NCBI GenBank assembly: GCA_025141835.1
Contig: CP081102.1
Span: 558,001-622,000 of the forward strand
Direction of reading: 5' to 3'
DNA: 64,000 nt
DNA from: Rhodobacteraceae bacterium M385
Lineage (GTDB): Bacteria > Pseudomonadota > Alphaproteobacteria > Rhodobacterales > Rhodobacteraceae
Both the position numbers and the translations under genes were made by a program. The notes under the pieces are model-generated. The model ran no database searches and had not been told where the DNA came from. It saw only the letters and a program-made list of their open reading frames with translations. Below are positions 59,738 to 64,000 of this stretch, in pieces; position 1 is the first letter of the stretch; every line of letters starts with the position of its first letter.

Positions 59738-60334
59738 TTACGTCTGCGGCAAAGCCGCGTTTTCATAGACCTCAAGCCCCCAGGCCTCTGCGACGGGGCC
59801 TTGGAAACCAATGGGTTCCCACGTGGGAGGGATCGCCCAATAGGCGGTAACGGTCAGGAACTTGAGTGCAGAGAACAACGCCCGTGCAGGTACTTCGTCA
59901 GAGCTGGCCAAAGCATCGCAGTATTGCGTGGCTTCCTCGTTGGTCAGCTCGATGAAGGGTCTGCCGAAGGGGTCGCTGGCAGCCTCATTGAAATAGGCAA
60001 CGCCGCCTTTGAGGTTGGCCAGAACCGGCGCGGGTAGGGTGGCAAGGAAAGCCCCATCGACGGTCTGCAACACCGGGAGCGTTTCTGGATCTACCAGAGT
60101 GCTGCCCTCGGTTGGAAGAAGGGCGCGCATCAGGCGGTGCCAAACGGCGTATTCTTCGGGCGTCATATGGCTGATGCCCTCGGGCACCTGTGCCCAAGCG
60201 GCACTGGGGGCAAGGCTTGCCAATCCGGTAGCCGCCAGTCCGGCGGCCACAGCCGAGACTCGCAGAAAGTCACGCCGGCCCAAACGGGCGACATGGTCAG
60301 TTGTGGGGTTAAATTCTAGGTGGTGCGGTGTCAT
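59738..60334 (-). CDS. Gluconate 2-dehydrogenase subunit 3 family protein (Tat-exported)
   Basis: 198 residues with GGGAGGAGAG upstream. The N-terminus carries a textbook Tat signal (LGRRDFLRVSAVAAGLAATGLASL, cleavage near SAAWA-Q). The mature part includes FNEAASDPFGRPFIELTNEEATQYCDAL, a pattern of the subunit-3 family. These small subunits escort the GMC flavoprotein across the membrane and aid assembly. The gene ends 14 bases before the GMC start. No cytochrome c subunit gene is present, so the electron acceptor is open. Confidence 0.85.
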   Translation of the reverse strand: MTPHHLEFNPTTDHVARLGRRDFLRVSAVAAGLAATGLASLAPSAAWAQVPEGISHMTPEEYAVWHRLMRALLPTEGSTLVDPETLPVLQTVDGAFLATLPAPVLANLKGGVAYFNEAASDPFGRPFIELTNEEATQYCDALASSDEVPARALFSALKFLTVTAYWAIPPTWEPIGFQGPVAEAWGLEVYENAALPQT

Positions 60335-60419
60335 TCATCTCTCCTCCCAGTGGTATGAATTCGCGAACTGCCTACTATTGATGTGTCACGGCGCAGCCCG
60401 TGGGCCGCGCCGTGATGCG

Positions 60420-61916
60420 TTAGAACGGAAGGTCGTAAGGGACGCGCTGCGAGGTGATCCATCGCTGTGTCGTGAAGGCCTCGATCGCGCCTTTTGGCCC
60501 CCATTTTCCGCCCCCGCCCGACGCCCCCATGCCAGAGAAAGGGCAGTGGGGTTCATCGTGGATGGTGCTGTCATTTACATGCACCATACCTGCATTCACT
60601 CGCTCGGCCAGCATTTCGCCGCGCATCAGATCGCCTGTGACGATGGACGCGGTCAGGCCGTATTCAGTGTCATTGGCCATCGCCAGAGCGTCTTCCTCGG
60701 TATCGAACGGCGTGATGCAGGCGACCGGACCGAAGATTTCCTCGCGCCAGATGTCCATGTCGGGCGAGACTCCATCCAGAATGGTAGCTTTGAACCACGG
60801 CCCCTCGGTCTCGCCTCCCAGTCGCAGTTTGGCTCCTGCGGCGGTAGCGCGATCCACAAGCCCTTGGATGCGGGTCAACTGGCGGGCGTTGATGACGGGC
60901 CCGATGACACAGGTCTGTTCTTGCGGGACCGTCGGCACGAAATGCGCGGTCTTGGCGGCTAACTTCTCGACAAATTCTGCGTGGAGGTTGCGCGCCACCA
61001 GAATGCGGCCCGCTGACATGCAGATTTGCCCCTGGTGCAGGTAGGTGCTGAAGAACGCCAGATTGACCGCGCGGTCCACATCGGCGTCGTCCAACACGAT
61101 CATCGGGTTCTTGCCGCCCAGTTCCAACATGATCGGCTTGAACACCGCGGCGCAGGCTGTGTTGAGCGTTTTGCCCACAGCGGTAGAGCCGGTGAAGCTG
61201 ATGGCGTTCACGCGCTTGTCGTTGACAAAGGCCTCGCCCACCATGGCGGCACCGTCGCGGGCGGTTGTGATGACGTTGATGACGCCGGGCGGAAAGCCCG
61301 CGTCCTGGAAAAGTTCGGCCAGCATAAGCCCGCCGGACACGGGGGAATCCTCGGACGGTTTCAGGACGACCGTGTTGCCCAAAGCAACGGCATAGATGAA
61401 GCCGCGCACCGACAGATAAAGCGGGAAGTTCCAAGGTGAGATAACACCCACGACCCCTTTGGGGCTGCGGATGGTACGGTTCACTTTGCCCGGAATGTTG
61501 GAGGGAAAAATCTCTCCGATTTCCTGAGTAGCCAGTGCACCTGCGCCGCGCAAAGCAACCGCCGTCAGGTTGGCACATTCAAACATGCTCTTGCCAAAGC
61601 CCGAGCCGGTTTCCGCCATGAGCACTTCTGCGAAGTTCTGAATCCGCTGTTCAAACAGGTCGGCTGCTTTGTGAAACAGCGCGATCCGGGCTGCGGGGGG
61701 CGTAGCGGCCCAAGCGGGCTGTGCGGCGGCGGCGGCAGCAATCGCTGCGTCGATATCCGCTTTCCCCGCATCGGCTGCAACCGAGAAGACCTCTCCGGTT
61801 GTGGGGTTGGTATTTTCAAACGATGCGCCGCCTTGGGCATCGCGCCATTCGCCAGAAATGAAAAGCTGTTGTGGGTTTGCCTGCGCGTCTGTGCCCGCGC
61901 CGATCCAATCAAGCAT
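60420..61916 (-). CDS. NAD(P)-dependent aldehyde dehydrogenase (benzaldehyde dehydrogenase-like)
   Basis: 498 residues with GGGAGGACGAC upstream. ALDH marks: ISPWNFPLYLSVRGFIYAVALGNTVVLKPSEDSP (cofactor region), FTGSTAVGKTLN, catalytic Glu in LELGGKNPM and catalytic Cys in HQGQICMSAGRIL, then EEIFGPVACITPFD. The HDEPHCPFSGMGASGGGGKWG end matches the benzaldehyde/salicylaldehyde group. It lies before the Tat subunit and GMC genes on the same strand; the pair would oxidise an alcohol to an aldehyde and on to the acid. Confidence 0.9.
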   Translation of the reverse strand: MLDWIGAGTDAQANPQQLFISGEWRDAQGGASFENTNPTTGEVFSVAADAGKADIDAAIAAAAAAQPAWAATPPAARIALFHKAADLFEQRIQNFAEVLMAETGSGFGKSMFECANLTAVALRGAGALATQEIGEIFPSNIPGKVNRTIRSPKGVVGVISPWNFPLYLSVRGFIYAVALGNTVVLKPSEDSPVSGGLMLAELFQDAGFPPGVINVITTARDGAAMVGEAFVNDKRVNAISFTGSTAVGKTLNTACAAVFKPIMLELGGKNPMIVLDDADVDRAVNLAFFSTYLHQGQICMSAGRILVARNLHAEFVEKLAAKTAHFVPTVPQEQTCVIGPVINARQLTRIQGLVDRATAAGAKLRLGGETEGPWFKATILDGVSPDMDIWREEIFGPVACITPFDTEEDALAMANDTEYGLTASIVTGDLMRGEMLAERVNAGMVHVNDSTIHDEPHCPFSGMGASGGGGKWGPKGAIEAFTTQRWITSQRVPYDLPF

Positions 61917-62000
61917 GTCGTCCTCCCAAACTATATGCTGGATCAGGCTGACATTACGGCGATGGGTTGAATAGGAACGGGAGTGTCAATTTCTAGCCGC

Positions 62001-62954
62001 TCATTCCCAATGCTGCATTATATGACCTGTTTCGCGACGGCGGCGGTACTCTGCCGGGGTCTCTCCGACGCTGGATCGGAACTGGCGGGTGAAGTGGCTG
62101 ACGTCTGAAAACGCCAGCCGCGCGGCCATCCCTTCGATGGAGCCCTTAGAGGCGCGCAGTTGGCGCTTGGCCTCGGCTATGCGGAGTTGATTGGCGAATT
62201 TGCGAGGCGAGGTGCCAAAGTGTTTCTGGAACTGGCGATGCAGGGTCGAGATGCTCATGCAAGCGGTGCGGGCCAATTCGTCGGACGATAGTTGGCGATC
62301 AAGGTTGTTGCGGATCAGGCGGGCGGCGGCCATCACGCCATTATCCACGTCGGTCATCTTCTCAAACGTCAGAAGATCCGAGGAGCGTAGATGCAGAAGC
62401 GCCAAAACGGTTTCATCAATCCGCGCCTCGATGCGGGCATCGGCCAGCAGATCCCTTTCGCCCCGGAACATCGACATAAGCGACCCAAGGCGCAGGCTTT
62501 CGGCTTCTTCTCCGCGATATACGGCGAATTCGTTCCAGTTCAGGGCGACGGACAAATCCTGCCCCTTGGCCGAGAGGCTTTCGTTCAAGCGCCCGATCAG
62601 GTTGCCCATGCGCCCGGCTTCAATCTCGAAGCAGTCGCATTCAATCGGGGCATCGGGGCGGGCGGCGCCGAGGTCGATGTCAATTTCAACGCCAGGCGGG
62701 ACATACATCGTGTCGCCGACATCAAAGCCAAAGGCCTCGCTCCCGCCAACGCGCATAACCTTATGGCCGGCGGTCAGGCGGCACATGATCGGGTTCGCAA
62801 AGCGAAACTGCACCCGAGCGGGGTGATTGGTGTGATAGCTGGCAGCTTCCGAATGGGCGCTGCAATGGGCCGTCCGGTATTCTACCAGTTTTTCGACCTC
62901 CCCAACCGGCGATGGTTCTTTCGCCACACGAGGCGGACTTAGAAGTCCAACCAT
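62001..62954 (-). CDS. AraC family transcriptional regulator
   Basis: 317 residues when started at MVGLLSPPRV, seven bases after GGGAGG; an in-frame start 15 codons earlier is less well placed. The N-terminal domain is cupin-like (YRTAHCSAHSEAASYHTNHPARVQFRFANPIMCRL, GDTMYVPPGVEIDIDLG). The DNA-binding domain is at the C-terminus (LARTACMSISTLHRQFQKHFGTSPRKFANQLR, then MAARLAFSDVSHFTRQFRSSVGETPAEYRRR). It is upstream of, and on the same strand as, the aldehyde dehydrogenase and GMC genes and is their probable regulator. Confidence 0.9.
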   Translation of the reverse strand: MVGLLSPPRVAKEPSPVGEVEKLVEYRTAHCSAHSEAASYHTNHPARVQFRFANPIMCRLTAGHKVMRVGGSEAFGFDVGDTMYVPPGVEIDIDLGAARPDAPIECDCFEIEAGRMGNLIGRLNESLSAKGQDLSVALNWNEFAVYRGEEAESLRLGSLMSMFRGERDLLADARIEARIDETVLALLHLRSSDLLTFEKMTDVDNGVMAAARLIRNNLDRQLSSDELARTACMSISTLHRQFQKHFGTSPRKFANQLRIAEAKRQLRASKGSIEGMAARLAFSDVSHFTRQFRSSVGETPAEYRRRRETGHIMQHWE

Positions 62955-63357
62955 GCCCATCCTCCCTAGATCAGCGGTTGCGTCGTTAACCTTTGGCATA
63001 ATGGGCGAAGAATTTCAGACTGCAATGAAAATGACATTGAGGCTTTTGGCAGGGTGGGGCGAAGAGATGGGGATAGCGATGGACTGTTTTGGGCGGAGCG
63101 AAGAGCGGCTTGGTAGCGGGGGGAATTTCAGGGAATGGCCTTTTTGGCCATTTGAGGCGCCACGGAGGATGCGGGGTTTGTTGCCCTGTTGAAGGGCGGC
63201 GGATTGAGAAAGGTGCTCCGGGAAATGAAGCAATATATTTTCGTTACCCAGCACGGGGTTACATTTGTGCGGCGCGAATTCGTCGTCCAGCGGCTTGAAT
63301 CCCGATCTTGATCAAAATAGCGTCACAAAATCATTTTAATAAATTTGGAGTAGTGCC
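62955..63357. other. Intergenic region between divergent AraC and small-protein genes
   Basis: About 400 bases. No gene is supported; the last 60 bases are markedly AT-rich (63308-63345) and probably contain the promoter of the small exported protein. Confidence 0.5.
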
Positions 63358-63570
63358 GTGAAAAAGGCCCTTCTGACGACCGCACTCATCGCCTCTTTTG
63401 GGACCACAGCTGTTGCGCAAGGTATTGAGCCTGTCGCCACCGCCCCTGCAACCGATGTGACAGTCGGGACGCTGACAGGCGAGGCGGGCATTTTCCTCGC
63501 TGTGCTTGGTGCGGCTGTTGTGATCGCTGGCGTCGTTGCCGGGTCTGATTCGTCTGACGGCACCAACTAA
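63358..63570 (+). CDS. Small exported or membrane-anchored protein of unknown function
   Basis: 70 residues from a GTG start with TTTGGAG upstream. The N-terminus is a signal peptide (KKALLTTALIASFGTTAVAQ, probable cut after AVA). After a short Pro/Thr/Ala stretch comes one hydrophobic helix (AGIFLAVLGAAVVIAGVVAG) and an acidic/polar tail SDSSDGTN. No domain is recognised. Dedicated AT-rich upstream region, good ribosome-binding site and a strong terminator make it a genuine monocistronic gene. Confidence 0.75.
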   Translation: MKKALLTTALIASFGTTAVAQGIEPVATAPATDVTVGTLTGEAGIFLAVLGAAVVIAGVVAGSDSSDGTN

Positions 63571-63592
63571 GCCTATCAGATACGCCTAAATC

Positions 63593-63625
63593 GCCCCGCC
63601 GGAGTGATCCGCGCGGGGCTTTTTT
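63593..63625 (+). terminator. Rho-independent terminator after small-protein gene
   Basis: GCCCCGC (63593-63599) pairs with GCGGGGC (63613-63619) around a 13-base loop that itself can pair partly; six T residues follow directly (63620-63625). It lies 22 bases after the stop codon of the small exported protein. Confidence 0.88.
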
Positions 63626-63742
63626 GTGCGTGGGCTTCTGAGGACTTGTACGGTGTGACCGGAAGCGAGCATTCGCGAGGGGGGCCGGGTTCGGGACGCT
63701 CCGCGGGGAGTTGTATTTGCCAAGATGAAGGAGCGGGCGCGA

Positions 63743-64000
63743 TTAGTGATCTTGGTATTCCACAGTTATCTTGTCGCCGATTGGCAGGGCTTGGCAGCTA
63801 AGCACCATACCACGGGCGACTTCGTAGTCTTCGAGGGCGTGGTTGGTGATCATCTGGGCGTCGCCATCGAGGACTTTGCACATACAGGTTGAGCAGACGC
63901 CCGCTTTGCAAGCGTAGGGCGCATCGAGGCCCGCGCGCAGGGCGGCTGTGAGGATGGTTTCGCCGGGGGCAACATCCACGTCTTGAGCCGTGCCATCGAC
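63743..64000 (-). CDS. paaE: Phenylacetyl-CoA epoxidase reductase PaaE, C-terminal part
   Basis: Partial; only the last 85 codons are in the window. The readable part is a plant-type [2Fe-2S] ferredoxin domain with the cluster signature CKAGVCSTCMCK and a fourth Cys in VLSCQALP. The stretch APYACKAGVCSTCMC and NHALEDYEVARGMVLSCQ are characteristic of PaaE, which passes electrons from NADPH via FAD to the PaaABC epoxidase. The flavin domain lies beyond the right edge. A related Rieske-system reductase is less likely given the ALEDYEVARG segment. Confidence 0.82.
   Translation of the reverse strand, partial: VDGTAQDVDVAPGETILTAALRAGLDAPYACKAGVCSTCMCKVLDGDAQMITNHALEDYEVARGMVLSCQALPIGDKITVEYQDH

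Noticed and set aside
1..64000. CRISPR arrays, prophage genes, toxin-antitoxin pairs and rRNA operons
   Set aside because: No regularly spaced repeats, phage structural genes, paired small toxin/antitoxin frames or rRNA segments were seen.

Overview
The window looks like chromosomal DNA of a Rhodobacteraceae / Roseobacter-group alphaproteobacterium. The reasons are the GC-rich sequence, the conserved block rpmH-rnpA-yidD-(EAL gene)-yidC-MOSC, the wealth of tripartite tricarboxylate transporters (TTT, TctABC type), the Frc-like sugar importer, and a phenylacetate epoxidase reductase gene (paaE) at the right edge. Assignment to this group is inference from gene content; no 16S rRNA or other marker is present.

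Left, mostly housekeeping part (1-10205): on the minus strand, rpmH, rnpA, yidD, a degenerate GGDEF-EAL protein, yidC, a MOSC protein and a truncated hexapeptide acetyltransferase. Then a DUF523 gene, a plus-strand TVP38/TMEM64 membrane protein paired with a mercuric-reductase-like flavoprotein, an orphan histidine kinase, and tRNA-Arg(ACG).

Accessory part (10206-56196): it begins directly after the tRNA with a decayed IS407-type transposase. Next comes a pentitol/pentulose module (ABC importer, AraC regulator, xylitol-dehydrogenase-like MDR, L-xylulose-reductase-like SDR, xylulokinase). A 1.27-kb stretch without a supportable gene follows, then a phosphonate-type ABC importer (phnDCEE) with a HAD hydrolase and a divergent two-component system. 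From 28.7 to 56.2 kb there are three complete TTT transporters, each beside its own enzymes: TTT1 with a CMD-family protein and a LigI-type lactonase; TTT2 with a GlcG/HbpS-like protein, hpaH-type hydratase and hpaI-type aldolase; TTT3 with an RraA-like aldolase, GntR regulator, SDR, FGGY pentulose kinase and a FucI-fold isomerase. Between TTT2 and TTT3 lie a flavin monooxygenase flanked by two paralogous cupins, an arylformamidase-like hydrolase, and a small operon for a SnoaL-like protein, a metallo-beta-lactamase fold protein with broken metal motif, and a DsbA/FrnE oxidoreductase.

Right part (56197-64000): an ABC-F ATPase, a membrane alcohol-oxidising set (GMC flavoprotein, gluconate-dehydrogenase subunit-3-like Tat protein, aldehyde dehydrogenase, AraC regulator), a tiny exported protein with a clear terminator, and the 3' end of paaE.

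The most promising undescribed systems are the TTT3 locus, where a carboxylate-type transporter sits with sugar isomerase/kinase genes, and the divergent TTT1/TTT2 locus, which appears built to import and finish degrading a ring-cleavage product or related dicarboxylate without any ring-cleaving enzyme nearby.
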